Shown here one piece after another: positions 39,751 to 48,296 of a stretch of DNA of 64,000 nt (the stretch's first letter is position 1; each line of letters opens with the position of its first letter). Under the pieces are notes generated by a model, which did no database searches, was not told the DNA's origin, and saw only the letters and a program-made list of their open reading frames with translations. Source of the stretch: an uncultured Clostridia bacterium (GTDB lineage: Bacteria > Bacillota > Clostridia > TANB77 > CAG-508). The stretch spans positions 16,175 through 80,174 of the forward strand of contig CAKPDR010000008.1 in NCBI GenBank assembly GCA_934149075.1, given 5' to 3'. Position numbers and translations under genes: made by a program.

Positions 39751-41547
39751 ATGGACAAAGATAAATCAAAGAAATTATTGAAAATTTTACTAAATGCAAT
39801 AATTATATTGTTGATTTTATTAGTAACATCAATTGCAATATATTTTATATATAAGAATGAAGGTGCAAATTCTGAGGAAAACACTTTAACATATACAGAT
39901 TTAGTAAATGAAATAAAAGCAGGAACTGTTGAAAAGATAGAAATGACAACAGGAAGTGCAACATTAAAAGTAAAAATGAAAGATGTAGAAAAAGAGAAAA
40001 AAGTAATAATACCAAGTGTACAAGTATTTACAGAATTAGTACAACAAAAAGTATTAGAAGATAATAATATTGAACTAGAAACAAAAACACCAAGCCTATT
40101 ATCGCAAATTCCATCATATCTATTTTCAATTTTACCTACTATAGTGATGGTAGCATTATTTATAATGATATTTAAAATGCAAGGACTTGGAGATAAAGGC
40201 GAAGTATATGATGATACAGAAAGAAAATCAAAAGTAACGTTTGATGATATTGCAGGATTAGATGAAGAAAAAGAAGAATTAAAAGAAATAGTAGAATTTT
40301 TAAAGAAACCAAAAAAATTTGCAGAGATGGGAGCAAAGATTCCAAAAGGTGTTTTATTATATGGAAAACCAGGAACAGGAAAAACATTAATAGCAAAAGC
40401 AATAGCGGGAGAAGCAGATGTGCCATTTATATCAATGAGTGGATCAGAATTTATAGAAATGTTTGCTGGACTTGGAGCTTCTAGAGTAAGAAAATTATTT
40501 GATAAGGCAAGAAAATTATCGCCATGTATAGTATTTATAGATGAAATTGATGCAATCGGTTCAAGAAGAACAAGCAATAGTGGAGCAGAATCAGAAAATA
40601 ATCAAACATTAAATCAATTATTAGTTGAAATGGACGGATTCTCTACAGAAGAAACTATAATAGTTTTAGCTGCAACAAATAGACCAGAAATGTTAGATAA
40701 AGCACTTTTAAGACCTGGTAGATTTGACAGACAAGTAACCATTCCAGCACCAGATTTAACAGGAAGAGAAGAAATATTAAAAATACATGCAAAAGACAAA
40801 AAATTAGCAGATGATGTATCATTATATAGTATTGCAGAGGATACAGCTGGATTTACAGGAGCAGAACTTGCAAATATTTTAAATGAAGCAGCAATAATAG
40901 CAACTAAAAAAGAACATGAAGCAATAACAAATTCAGATTTAGATGAAGCAGTAAAGAAAGTAACTGTAGGTCTTGAAAAAACAAGCAGAAAAATATCAGA
41001 TAAAGATAAAAAATTAACAGCATACCATGAGGCTGGACATGCAATAGTAAGTCAATTCTTGCCAACACAAACAGCAGTAAAAGAAGTATCAATCATTCCA
41101 AGAGGAATGGCTGGTGGGTATACAATGTATAAATCAGATGAAGATAAATATTATATATCTAAAACAGAAATGCAAGAAAAACTCATTGCACTTTTAGGAG
41201 GAAGAGCAGCAGAAAAATTAATATTAGATGATATCTCAACTGGTGCAAGCAATGACCTAGAAGTTGCAACACAAATAGCAACAGATATGATTACAGTATA
41301 TGGAATGAGTGATGAAATAGGAACTATTTCATTTAAAGATAGTGAAGGACAAATTGATTATCAAATGTTTGGTGACAATATGCAAGATGAAATTGGTAAA
41401 GAAGTTAAGAGATTAATAGATACAGCATATAATGATGCTCAAACAATTTTAAAACAAAATGTAGAAAAGCTTCATGCCATAGCTGGAGAGTTAATAACTA
41501 AAGAGAAAATCAATGAACAAGAATTTAATAAATTCTTTATGAACTAG
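39751..41547 (+). CDS. ftsH: ATP-dependent zinc metalloprotease FtsH
   Basis: The 598-residue membrane protease degrades misfolded and regulatory proteins. It has two N-terminal membrane segments (about residues 10-32 and 110-130) around a small external domain, an AAA+ domain with GKPGTGKT (near 205), Walker B VFIDEID and the SRH GRFDR, then the M41 zinc site HEAGH (near 427). It is slightly shorter than most FtsH proteins at the C-terminus. AGGAAAGG precedes the start. Its stop codon lies at the first base of the GTACCCGG repeats. Confidence 0.95.
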   Translation: MDKDKSKKLLKILLNAIIILLILLVTSIAIYFIYKNEGANSEENTLTYTDLVNEIKAGTVEKIEMTTGSATLKVKMKDVEKEKKVIIPSVQVFTELVQQKVLEDNNIELETKTPSLLSQIPSYLFSILPTIVMVALFIMIFKMQGLGDKGEVYDDTERKSKVTFDDIAGLDEEKEELKEIVEFLKKPKKFAEMGAKIPKGVLLYGKPGTGKTLIAKAIAGEADVPFISMSGSEFIEMFAGLGASRVRKLFDKARKLSPCIVFIDEIDAIGSRRTSNSGAESENNQTLNQLLVEMDGFSTEETIIVLAATNRPEMLDKALLRPGRFDRQVTIPAPDLTGREEILKIHAKDKKLADDVSLYSIAEDTAGFTGAELANILNEAAIIATKKEHEAITNSDLDEAVKKVTVGLEKTSRKISDKDKKLTAYHEAGHAIVSQFLPTQTAVKEVSIIPRGMAGGYTMYKSDEDKYYISKTEMQEKLIALLGGRAAEKLILDDISTGASNDLEVATQIATDMITVYGMSDEIGTISFKDSEGQIDYQMFGDNMQDEIGKEVKRLIDTAYNDAQTILKQNVEKLHAIAGELITKEKINEQEFNKFFMN

Positions 41548-41612
41548 GGAAAAAATGTACCCGGTACAAAATTTACCAAAAGGGAAAAAATGTACCCGGT
41601 ACAAAATTACCC
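41547..41612. repeat. Two tandem GTACCCGGTAC repeats
   Basis: Copies at 41547-41577 and 41582-41612 (31 bases each, period 35) read GGGAAAAAATGTACCCGG, then TACAAAATTTACC or a close form. They resemble the arms of the hairpin at 3133-3198. The join TTACCAAAAGGGA is also found in the GGGACACCC family at 34265-34346. Confidence 0.7.
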
Positions 41613-41638
41613 TGAAAGAAAGGGGAACAAGAGAAAAA

Positions 41639-42403
41639 ATGGATGAATTTGCTACATATATTTTAAATGAAGAAGATTTTATATCAAAAATAGAAATAAT
41701 ATATTTTTTAGCACCTAAATTAAAAATAAATTTTGATAAATCCGTTATATTTAAAACAGAAATAGCAAGATTGTTTTTAAAATATGCTAAACCGAAGGTT
41801 GATAATAATCTAGTTTTAACAGCTTGCTTATTATGCAATTGCAAAAAAGTTGATGATTCACAAAAAATTGGAAAATTAAAAACATATGCTAGAGAAGGAG
41901 CTGAATATTTATCTAAATTAGGATTTGATGAAAGATTTTGTAAAATTTGTGAAGGTGTAAATAGATATAGTGGTAATCCAAGAGAGGGTGAAAGCGATAT
42001 ATTAGAATTAGCTGACCAATTTGGAGGAATGTTAATAGATAGATCTGAAAGAATTGGATTTTCACCTGATGAAGCTCTTGTATTGCTTGAACATAGAAAT
42101 TTAAAAGGTGAATATAATAGATATTTGGAAATATTTAGAGATTTTGCTGAAAGCATGGAAAAAGTTGAAATACAAGGAGCTGTAAATACAACTGTTTTTG
42201 CAAGATTGCAAAAATTAATGAGAGAATCAAAAGATATTCCGGAATTTGTTAAGATGATTGCTAATGACTATTCTATAAGTGTTGATAAAAAATTAGAAGA
42301 GTTAGAAAAAATCGCAAAGTCTGCAAGAGAACAAGCTAATAGAGCAATGTTTACTGAAGAAAGTAAAGAGAGAATCTTAAAACATGCAAAAATAGATGAA
42401 TAA
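41639..42403 (+). CDS. Conserved helical protein, possibly HD-like
   Basis: I start it at ATG 41639 (254 residues), with AAAGGGG upstream; an in-frame ATG at 41555 would translate the repeats and is unlikely. The protein is helical, with LVLTACLLCNCKKVDD, then REGAEYLSKLGFDERFCKIC and SDILELADQFGGMLIDRSER, which recall the layout of HD-type phosphohydrolases but without a clear His-Asp pair. It is 17 bases upstream of the EndoQ-like gene, so the two probably work together. Function unknown. Confidence 0.55.
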   Translation: MDEFATYILNEEDFISKIEIIYFLAPKLKINFDKSVIFKTEIARLFLKYAKPKVDNNLVLTACLLCNCKKVDDSQKIGKLKTYAREGAEYLSKLGFDERFCKICEGVNRYSGNPREGESDILELADQFGGMLIDRSERIGFSPDEALVLLEHRNLKGEYNRYLEIFRDFAESMEKVEIQGAVNTTVFARLQKLMRESKDIPEFVKMIANDYSISVDKKLEELEKIAKSAREQANRAMFTEESKERILKHAKIDE

Positions 42404-42419
42404 TTAGAGGGGGATAATA

Positions 42420-43613
42420 ATGTACGAAATATTTGCAGATTTACATGTACACATAGGTAGAAGTGAAGCAGGTAAGCCTATAAAAATAACCGCAGCGAGA
42501 AGCCTTAATTTTGCTAATATTGCAAAAGAATGCGCTGATAGAAAAGGAATAAATATTGTAGGAATTATAGATTGTGCATCTCCATATGTAATTGAAGATA
42601 TAGAAAAATTTTTGGAGACAGGAGATGCCTATGAGCTTGAAGATGGTGGAATTATATATAAAGACAAAGTATGTATCTTACTTGGAAGTGAAGTAGAAAC
42701 TTCTGAAAAAGGTAGAAATGGTAAATGTGGTGCTGCACATAATGTATGTTTTTTTCCTCATTTGAGTGATATAAAAGGATTTTCACAAGAAATGAGTACA
42801 CATATTAAAAACATAACATTAAGCACACAAAGGTCAAATGTATCTGGATATGAACTAATAGATATAGTTGAAAAATATAATGGAATTTTAATTCCTGCAC
42901 ATGTTTTTACTCCATTTAAAAGTTATTATGGAAATTGCACAGATAGACTAAAAGACATATTTAAAGAGAAATATGATAAAATTTTTGCGGTAGAATTAGG
43001 ATTAAGTTCAGATACGTTTTTAGCTGATATGATATCAGAATTAGAAGATAAAACATTTGTTACAAATTCAGATGCACATTCATTGCCTAAGATTGCAAGA
43101 GAATATAATAAAATGTTAGTTGGGGATATAAGCTTTAAAGAAGTCGTAAAAGCATTAAAAAATGAAGATGGAAGAAAAATAATAGCAAATTATGGCTTAG
43201 ATCCGAAGCTTGGAAAATATCACAGAACGCATTGTGATAATTGTGACTGTACAATAGAAACAAGAGAACCTGTGGAAGTTTGCCCAAAATGTGGAAGTAA
43301 TAAAGTAACTTTTGGAGTTTTTGATAGAATCGAGTTAATAAAAGATAAAGAAACTACAAAAAGTCCAAGTAATAGACCACCATATATATACCAAATACCG
43401 TTAAGTTTTATACCAGGTGTTGGAGGAAAAACAATAGAAAAACTATTAGACTCATTTGAAACCGAAATGAATATTTTACATAAATTATCAGAAGATGACA
43501 TAGAATCAGTTGTAGGTGAAAAAGTTGCTAAAAACATAGTAAATGCAAGAGAAGGAAATATAAAGGTTGAATCAGGTGGCGGAGGCAATTATGGAAAGGT
43601 AACAACCTCATAA
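42420..43613 (+). CDS. Endonuclease Q-like PHP-domain protein
   Basis: The 397-residue protein has a PHP metal domain: FADLHVHIGRS (near residue 5), GIIDCASP, LLGSEVETSE, IPAHVFTP and NSDAHS (near 217). A zinc ribbon (CDNCDCTIETREPVEVCPKC, near 270) and a C-terminal helix-hairpin-helix (IPGVGGKTIEKLL) follow. This order is that of EndoQ, which cuts DNA 5' of deaminated bases such as uracil and hypoxanthine. The C-terminal GGGG-rich tail is probably disordered. Activity is inferred from the domain order. Confidence 0.85.
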   Translation: MYEIFADLHVHIGRSEAGKPIKITAARSLNFANIAKECADRKGINIVGIIDCASPYVIEDIEKFLETGDAYELEDGGIIYKDKVCILLGSEVETSEKGRNGKCGAAHNVCFFPHLSDIKGFSQEMSTHIKNITLSTQRSNVSGYELIDIVEKYNGILIPAHVFTPFKSYYGNCTDRLKDIFKEKYDKIFAVELGLSSDTFLADMISELEDKTFVTNSDAHSLPKIAREYNKMLVGDISFKEVVKALKNEDGRKIIANYGLDPKLGKYHRTHCDNCDCTIETREPVEVCPKCGSNKVTFGVFDRIELIKDKETTKSPSNRPPYIYQIPLSFIPGVGGKTIEKLLDSFETEMNILHKLSEDDIESVVGEKVAKNIVNAREGNIKVESGGGGNYGKVTTS

Positions 43614-43708
43614 TTAAAATTAAAAAAATGCTATGCTAGAGTTCTAAAACAATCTTTATTGAATAGAAATTATGTATAAAAAGTCTGTTTAATAAGGAGA
43701 AAAAATCT

Positions 43709-44338
43709 ATGCAAAAGAAAAAAAGTGAAATTTTATTAGCAATTAAAGACAATATATTAAATAATACGAAATCTTATTTTATAGTAATTATTATATTTAC
43801 AGTTGGTATATTTCTTGGTGTTATGTTTATAAATCAAACAGAAAATAAAACTGAAATAGAAAAATATATAAATACATATGTAGACGAAACAAAAGTAATT
43901 CAAAATGGTGATTATCTAGGTGAATTGCAAAAAGATATTAAAAATAATATAATACTAGTTTTATTATTATGGTTTGCTGGGACAACAATAATAGGCTTAC
44001 CAATTGTACTTGGAATAATACTATTTAGAGGTTTCTGCTTAGGCTATACCATAGCATCATGCGTGTATGTTCTTGGAAAAATGAAAGGAATAATATTTAT
44101 TATTATTACGGTTTTTTTACAAAATATAATATTTATACCAGCGTTAATGGTGCTAGGAGTAAGTAGTATCAAATTATATACATCAATAGTAAAAGATAGA
44201 AGAAGAGAAAATATTAAGCTTTCAATATTAAAACATAGTATAATATCATTTATAATTATGATAATATTAATATTATCCTCAATAATAAAAATTGAAATTT
44301 CATATAGACTTATAGTTAACTTAATTAAATATTTTTAA
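43709..44338 (+). CDS. spoIIM: Stage II sporulation protein M
   Basis: The 209-residue membrane protein is one of the D-M-P complex (SpoIID/M/P) that drives septal peptidoglycan removal during engulfment. Five membrane segments are predicted (about residues 24-40, 85-105, 112-132, 135-155, 180-198), and the ILFRGFCLGYTIAS stretch is typical. AAGGAG lies before the start. In Firmicutes spoIIM often sits beside xerD, as here. I see no clear sigma-E promoter. Confidence 0.9.
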   Translation: MQKKKSEILLAIKDNILNNTKSYFIVIIIFTVGIFLGVMFINQTENKTEIEKYINTYVDETKVIQNGDYLGELQKDIKNNIILVLLLWFAGTTIIGLPIVLGIILFRGFCLGYTIASCVYVLGKMKGIIFIIITVFLQNIIFIPALMVLGVSSIKLYTSIVKDRRRENIKLSILKHSIISFIIMIILILSSIIKIEISYRLIVNLIKYF

Positions 44339-44454
44339 AAAATAAATAAAATCTATTTACTTTTCATAAAAAATTTGATATAACATAAGAGTATATAGTT
44401 TATGTAAAATAAACTATATAGGACAATAAAAAATAAACATAGGTGGGGGAAAAA

Positions 44455-45336
44455 ATGGAAGAACAATTAAACTTATTTTTTGGATTTTTAGAGAACGAAA
44501 AGAAAGTGTCTACAAATACACTTCAATCATATAAAAGAGACTTGAAACAATTTGAAAAGTACATACAAGAAAACGAAGAAAATTATGCTGAATTAACAAA
44601 TGAAGGAATTAAAACATACATAAAGCACATGCAAGAAATAGGAAAAAAACCATCAACTATTTCAAGAGGATTGGCTTCTATAAGATCATTTTATCAATAT
44701 GAAGCAAAAAACAAAGCGGTAAAAAGTGATCCGACAGATGGAATTCAATCACCTAAAATAGAAAAAAGAGTACCAAGTATATTAACATCAAATGAAGTTG
44801 CACTATTATTAGATCAACCTAAAAATGTAAATTTAAAAGGAACAAGAGATAAAGCAATGCTTGAGTTTGCATATGCTACAGGAATGAGAGTAACAGAAAT
44901 TATTTCTTTAAATGTAGAAGACATAAATTTAGAAACAGGATATGCAACATGTAGAAATGGTAAAAAAGAGAGAACTGTTCCAATTGGCAATATGTCATTA
45001 AAAGCACTAAAAGACTATATGGTTAATGCAAGAAATACAATGATAAAAGATGAAAATGAAAAAGCGTTATTCGTAAATGTAAATGGAGAACGTTTAACAA
45101 GACAAGGATTTTGGAAAATTATCAAATATTATAAAGAACAAGCACACATAGAAAAAGATATAACACCACATGTTTTAAGACATTCTTTTGCAACACATTT
45201 GTTACAAAATGGAGCAGATTTAAAATCAATTCAAACAATGCTTGGACATTCAGATATTTTGTCTACACAAGTATATATGCAATTCCAAGATGAATCTCTA
45301 AAAAATGTTTATAAAAAAGCTCATCCAAGAGCATAA
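44455..45336 (+). CDS. xerD: Site-specific tyrosine recombinase XerD
   Basis: XerC/XerD recombinases resolve chromosome dimers at dif. I start at ATG 44455 (293 residues), with AGGTGGGG (44441-44448) ahead of it; an upstream GTG lies inside that site. The N-terminal SAM-like domain (TLQSYKRDLKQFEKYI, then PSTISRGLASIRSFYQY) is followed by ATGMRVTEI (Arg), THVLRHSFATHL-type HVLRHSF (His-x-x-Arg), LGHSDILST (His) and QVYMQF (Tyr). XerC versus XerD cannot be settled by eye; the spoIIM neighbour favours XerD. Confidence 0.9.
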   Translation: MEEQLNLFFGFLENEKKVSTNTLQSYKRDLKQFEKYIQENEENYAELTNEGIKTYIKHMQEIGKKPSTISRGLASIRSFYQYEAKNKAVKSDPTDGIQSPKIEKRVPSILTSNEVALLLDQPKNVNLKGTRDKAMLEFAYATGMRVTEIISLNVEDINLETGYATCRNGKKERTVPIGNMSLKALKDYMVNARNTMIKDENEKALFVNVNGERLTRQGFWKIIKYYKEQAHIEKDITPHVLRHSFATHLLQNGADLKSIQTMLGHSDILSTQVYMQFQDESLKNVYKKAHPRA

Positions 45337-45379
45337 ATAAGAAAGCGGAAATTAATCTGCTTTTTTTCTTTTACTTTTA

Positions 45380-45408
45380 TTGCAATTTGGAATATGCTAT
45401 AGTAAAAT
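45380..45408 (+). promoter_or_regulatory. Promoter of the Alg14/Alg13-like operon
   Basis: TTGCAA (45380-45385), 17 bases, TAAAAT (45403-45408), 30 bases before the GTG start. A short AAAGC/GCTTT hairpin with a T-run (45342-45370) just upstream ends xerD. Confidence 0.55.
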
Positions 45409-45438
45409 AATGTCATAACATAAAAATAGGAGAAAAAA

Positions 45439-45915
45439 GTGAAAAAGAAAAAAGTATTATTTATATCAAGTACAGGCGGACATTTTAACGAATTACAACA
45501 ATTAAGACCATTATTTGAAAAATATAATTATCATATAATAACAGAAAAAGATAATTCAACCAAAAGTGCAAAAGAAAAATATGGTGATAGAATTTCATAT
45601 TTGCCATATGGAACAAGAAAAAAATTATTTAGATATATTTTTATATATTTTTATTTATGCTTAAAAACAATATATTTATATTTTAAAATAAGACCTAAAT
45701 ACATAGTTACAACTGGAACACATACAGCTGGACCAATGTGTTACCTTGGAAAATTATTTGGAAGTAAAATAATATATATAGAAACATTTGCTAATAGAAA
45801 TAGAAAAACTGCGACAGGAAGGTTGATATATCCAATAGCAGATTTATTTATTGTACAGTGGGAAGAAATGCTTAAAATTTATCCTAAAGCTGTATATGGA
45901 GGTGCAATATATTAA
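45439..45915 (+). CDS. Alg14/PssD-like glycosyltransferase membrane subunit
   Basis: The 158-residue protein starts at GTG after AGGAGAAAA. VLFISSTGGHFNELQQLRPL at the N-terminus and PKYIVTTGTHTAGPMCYLGK in the centre are signatures of the Alg14/PssD/EpsF-type subunit. This subunit anchors the catalytic partner to the membrane and binds the lipid acceptor. It overlaps the next gene by one base, the usual pairing. Together they add a second sugar (commonly GlcA or a hexose) to a lipid-linked intermediate in polysaccharide assembly. Confidence 0.85.
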   Translation: MKKKKVLFISSTGGHFNELQQLRPLFEKYNYHIITEKDNSTKSAKEKYGDRISYLPYGTRKKLFRYIFIYFYLCLKTIYLYFKIRPKYIVTTGTHTAGPMCYLGKLFGSKIIYIETFANRNRKTATGRLIYPIADLFIVQWEEMLKIYPKAVYGGAIY

Positions 45916-46394
45916 TGATATTAGTTATGCTAGGAACACAAAATAACAGTTTCCATCGATTATTAGAAGAGATTGATAAATTAATTAATGATGGTCTCAT
46001 AAAAGAAGATGTAGTTGTACAAGCGGGATACACAAAATATGAATCAACAAATATGAAGATATTTGATTTTATTTCAAGCGATGAATTAGATAAATTAGAG
46101 CAACAGGCCGATTGTATAATAACACATGGCGGAGTTGGCTCAATAATAAGTTCAATTGAAAAAGATAAAAAAGTAATCGCAGTACCTAGATTGAAGCAAT
46201 ATGGAGAACATGTTAATGATCATCAACTTGATATTGTACAGTCTTTTGATAAATTGGGATATATTATAGGCATTACTGATATTTCACAATTGGGTGATGC
46301 ATTACAACAGATTGAAACATTTGAACCTAAAAAATATATTCAAAATACAGGAAAGATTATAAGTATTGTACAGGATTTTATAGATAATAATTAA
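45915..46394 (+). CDS. Alg13/PssE-like glycosyltransferase catalytic subunit
   Basis: The 159-residue protein has MILVMLGTQNNSFHRLLEEI at its start and CIITHGGVGSIISSIEKDKK, then VIAVPRLKQYGEHVNDHQ, the UDP-sugar binding motif of the GT28 C-terminal domain (Alg13/PssE). It is coupled to the Alg14-like gene and forms an active pair with it. No other capsule genes lie nearby, so the sugar pathway served is open. Confidence 0.87.
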   Translation: MILVMLGTQNNSFHRLLEEIDKLINDGLIKEDVVVQAGYTKYESTNMKIFDFISSDELDKLEQQADCIITHGGVGSIISSIEKDKKVIAVPRLKQYGEHVNDHQLDIVQSFDKLGYIIGITDISQLGDALQQIETFEPKKYIQNTGKIISIVQDFIDNN

Positions 46395-46398
46395 TGTA

Positions 46399-46480
46399 TA
46401 CTCTAAGCAATAAATATAAACTTTTCATTTCTTTCCTCGGCCGGAATTGCATTCAAAGTTTATATTTATTGTTTAGAGTA
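46399..46480. other. 26-bp near-perfect hairpin with a 30-base CGGCCG loop
   Basis: Arms 46399-46424 and 46455-46480 pair at 25 positions plus one G-U. The loop (46425-46454) carries CTCGGCCGGAATTGC, GC-rich for this genome. It lies 5 bases after a stop codon with no clear T-run. It could be a terminator, a small structured RNA or a mobile palindrome. Confidence 0.6.
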
Positions 46481-46557
46481 AAGTTAATAATAATGTAAAA
46501 ATTACAGAAAATTCACAAAAATCAAAAAATGAAGAAATAAGAAGAAAAATGATAGAA

Positions 46558-46593
46558 AAGCAGAAAAATACCAAATTTTCTGCTTAATTTTTT
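46558..46593 (+). terminator. Rho-independent terminator
   Basis: AAGCAGAAAA (46558-46567) and TTTTCTGCTT (46576-46585), then a T-run. It precedes the ftsE promoter. Confidence 0.75.
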
Positions 46594-46604
46594 GTCAATA
46601 AGTA

Positions 46605-46633
46605 TTGCAAAAAAAAGTTATTATTGATATGAT
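46605..46633 (+). promoter_or_regulatory. Promoter of the ftsEX operon
   Basis: TTGCAA (46605-46610), 17 bases, TATGAT (46628-46633), with a leader of about 60 bases to ftsE. Confidence 0.55.
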
Positions 46634-46698
46634 TAACAAGAATGAAATAATATGCAAATTTATGTATAAATTATAAAAAAGAAAAGGAAAAAAATAAA

Positions 46699-47385
46699 AT
46701 GATAGAATTTAAAAACGTAAGCAAAAAATATGGAACAGGTACAGAAGCTGTGAAAAATGCAAGTTTTAAAATTGAAAAAGGGGAATTTGCATTTTTAGTA
46801 GGAACATCAGGAAGTGGAAAATCAACACTTATAAAATTAATATTAAAAGAAGAAGAACCAACAGCAGGAAATATAATAATAAACGGAAAGGATACAACAT
46901 TTTTAAAGAAAAGTAAAGTACCATATTTGCGTAGAAGTATGGGTGTTGTATTTCAAGACTTCAGGCTATTACCAGACAAAACTGTATATGAAAATGTAGC
47001 ATTTGCAATGTACATAGTAAAAGCTACGCCAAGACATATCCGTAGACAAGTACCAATGGTATTATCATTAGTAGGATTAAGTGGGAAAGCAAAAATGTAT
47101 CCAAATGAACTGTCAGGAGGAGAACAACAAAGAGTTGCCTTAGCAAGAGCATTAGTAAATAATCCATCAATGTTAATTGCTGATGAGCCAACAGGTAACT
47201 TAGATCCAGATACAGCATGGGATATAATGAACTTACTAAACGAAATTAATATGAGAGGAACAACTGTAGTAGTGGCAACACACGCCAAAGACATAGTAGA
47301 TCAAATGAAAAAAAGAGTTATACATATAAATAAAGGCGTAATAGTAAAAGATGATCAAAAAGGTGGGTATGATTGTGAGATTTAA
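46699..47385 (+). CDS. ftsE: Cell division ATP-binding protein FtsE
   Basis: FtsE is the ATPase of the FtsEX complex that activates septal wall hydrolases. The 228-residue protein has Walker A GTSGSGKST (near residue 35), the signature LSGGEQQRVALARAL and Walker B SMLIADEPTGNLDP, and YENVAFAM, an FtsE marker. AAAAGGAAAAA lies upstream. It overlaps ftsX by 11 bases if ftsX starts at GTG 47375. Confidence 0.95.
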   Translation: MIEFKNVSKKYGTGTEAVKNASFKIEKGEFAFLVGTSGSGKSTLIKLILKEEEPTAGNIIINGKDTTFLKKSKVPYLRRSMGVVFQDFRLLPDKTVYENVAFAMYIVKATPRHIRRQVPMVLSLVGLSGKAKMYPNELSGGEQQRVALARALVNNPSMLIADEPTGNLDPDTAWDIMNLLNEINMRGTTVVVATHAKDIVDQMKKRVIHINKGVIVKDDQKGGYDCEI

Positions 47386-48268
47386 TGTATTGAATTATTT
47401 AATAGGAGAAGGAATTAGAAATTTATTTAAGAATAAAAAATCAACAATGTCATCATTAATTATAATGTGTGCCACAATGTTGATATTTGGATTATTTTTT
47501 GTAATAGGAGAAAATTTAAATGCATTTGTAGAAAATGTAGCAGATGCACAAGAAATTAGGGTAATAATAGATAATGATGCAACAGAAAGTGAAATTGAAG
47601 AAGTAGGAAATGAAATACTTTCAATAGATGGAGTAAAAAGTGCAGAATTTGTATCAAAAGATGAAGCTTTAGATTATATGAAAGATATGCTAGGTGATGA
47701 GTTACTAGAAGGATATTCAGAAAGAAATATTCTATCAGTTGCTTATAATGTAACATTAACAGACTTAAGGTTAAATAATGATGTACAAGATAGTATAAGT
47801 CAACTTCCTCATGTAAAGAAAATAGTATCAAGCAATCAAGTGATATCACAAATAATTAGTTTGGCTAAAGGTGTTAGAATTATAACAGGAGGAATATTAA
47901 TATTATTAATAATAATATCTGTATCTATAATCACAAACACAATCAAATTAGCTGTACATTCAAGAAGAAAAGAAATATCAATAATGAAATATGTTGGAGC
48001 TACAAACAGTTTTATTAGATGGCCATTTTTAGTAGAAGGAATAATAATAGGTATTGTTTCTGGATTATTATCAGTTGCGTTAATAGGAGGAGCTTATACT
48101 GGAATTGCACATAAATTAGCAGAAACATCATTTTTACAAATGGCGAATTGGACCTTGTTGAATTTCTCTGATATGTTTAATTTAATATTAATGGTATATC
48201 TAGGTTTAGGAATTGGAATAGGTGTACTTGGAAGTAGTATATCAATGAGAAAATATTTAGAAGTTTAA
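47375..48268 (+). CDS. ftsX: Cell division protein FtsX
   Basis: FtsX is the membrane partner of FtsE. I start it at GTG 47375 (297 residues, MRFNVLNYLIGEGIRNLFKN), because AGGTGG (47361-47366) lies 8 bases upstream; ATG 47369 is too close to that site and ATG 47351 has none. One N-terminal membrane segment, an external domain of about 130 residues, then three membrane segments with the ABC-type motif RRKEISIMKYVGATNSFIRW. The external domain probably contacts the M23 proteins encoded next. Confidence 0.93.
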   Translation: MRFNVLNYLIGEGIRNLFKNKKSTMSSLIIMCATMLIFGLFFVIGENLNAFVENVADAQEIRVIIDNDATESEIEEVGNEILSIDGVKSAEFVSKDEALDYMKDMLGDELLEGYSERNILSVAYNVTLTDLRLNNDVQDSISQLPHVKKIVSSNQVISQIISLAKGVRIITGGILILLIIISVSIITNTIKLAVHSRRKEISIMKYVGATNSFIRWPFLVEGIIIGIVSGLLSVALIGGAYTGIAHKLAETSFLQMANWTLLNFSDMFNLILMVYLGLGIGIGVLGSSISMRKYLEV

Positions 48269-48296
48269 TTAAATAGAAAGGGTGGAAATGTAGAGA

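Noticed and set aside
41555..41638. A longer N-terminus (28 more residues) for the gene at 41639
   Set aside because: Those codons are the GTACCCGG repeats, and the ribosome binding site fits only the later ATG.
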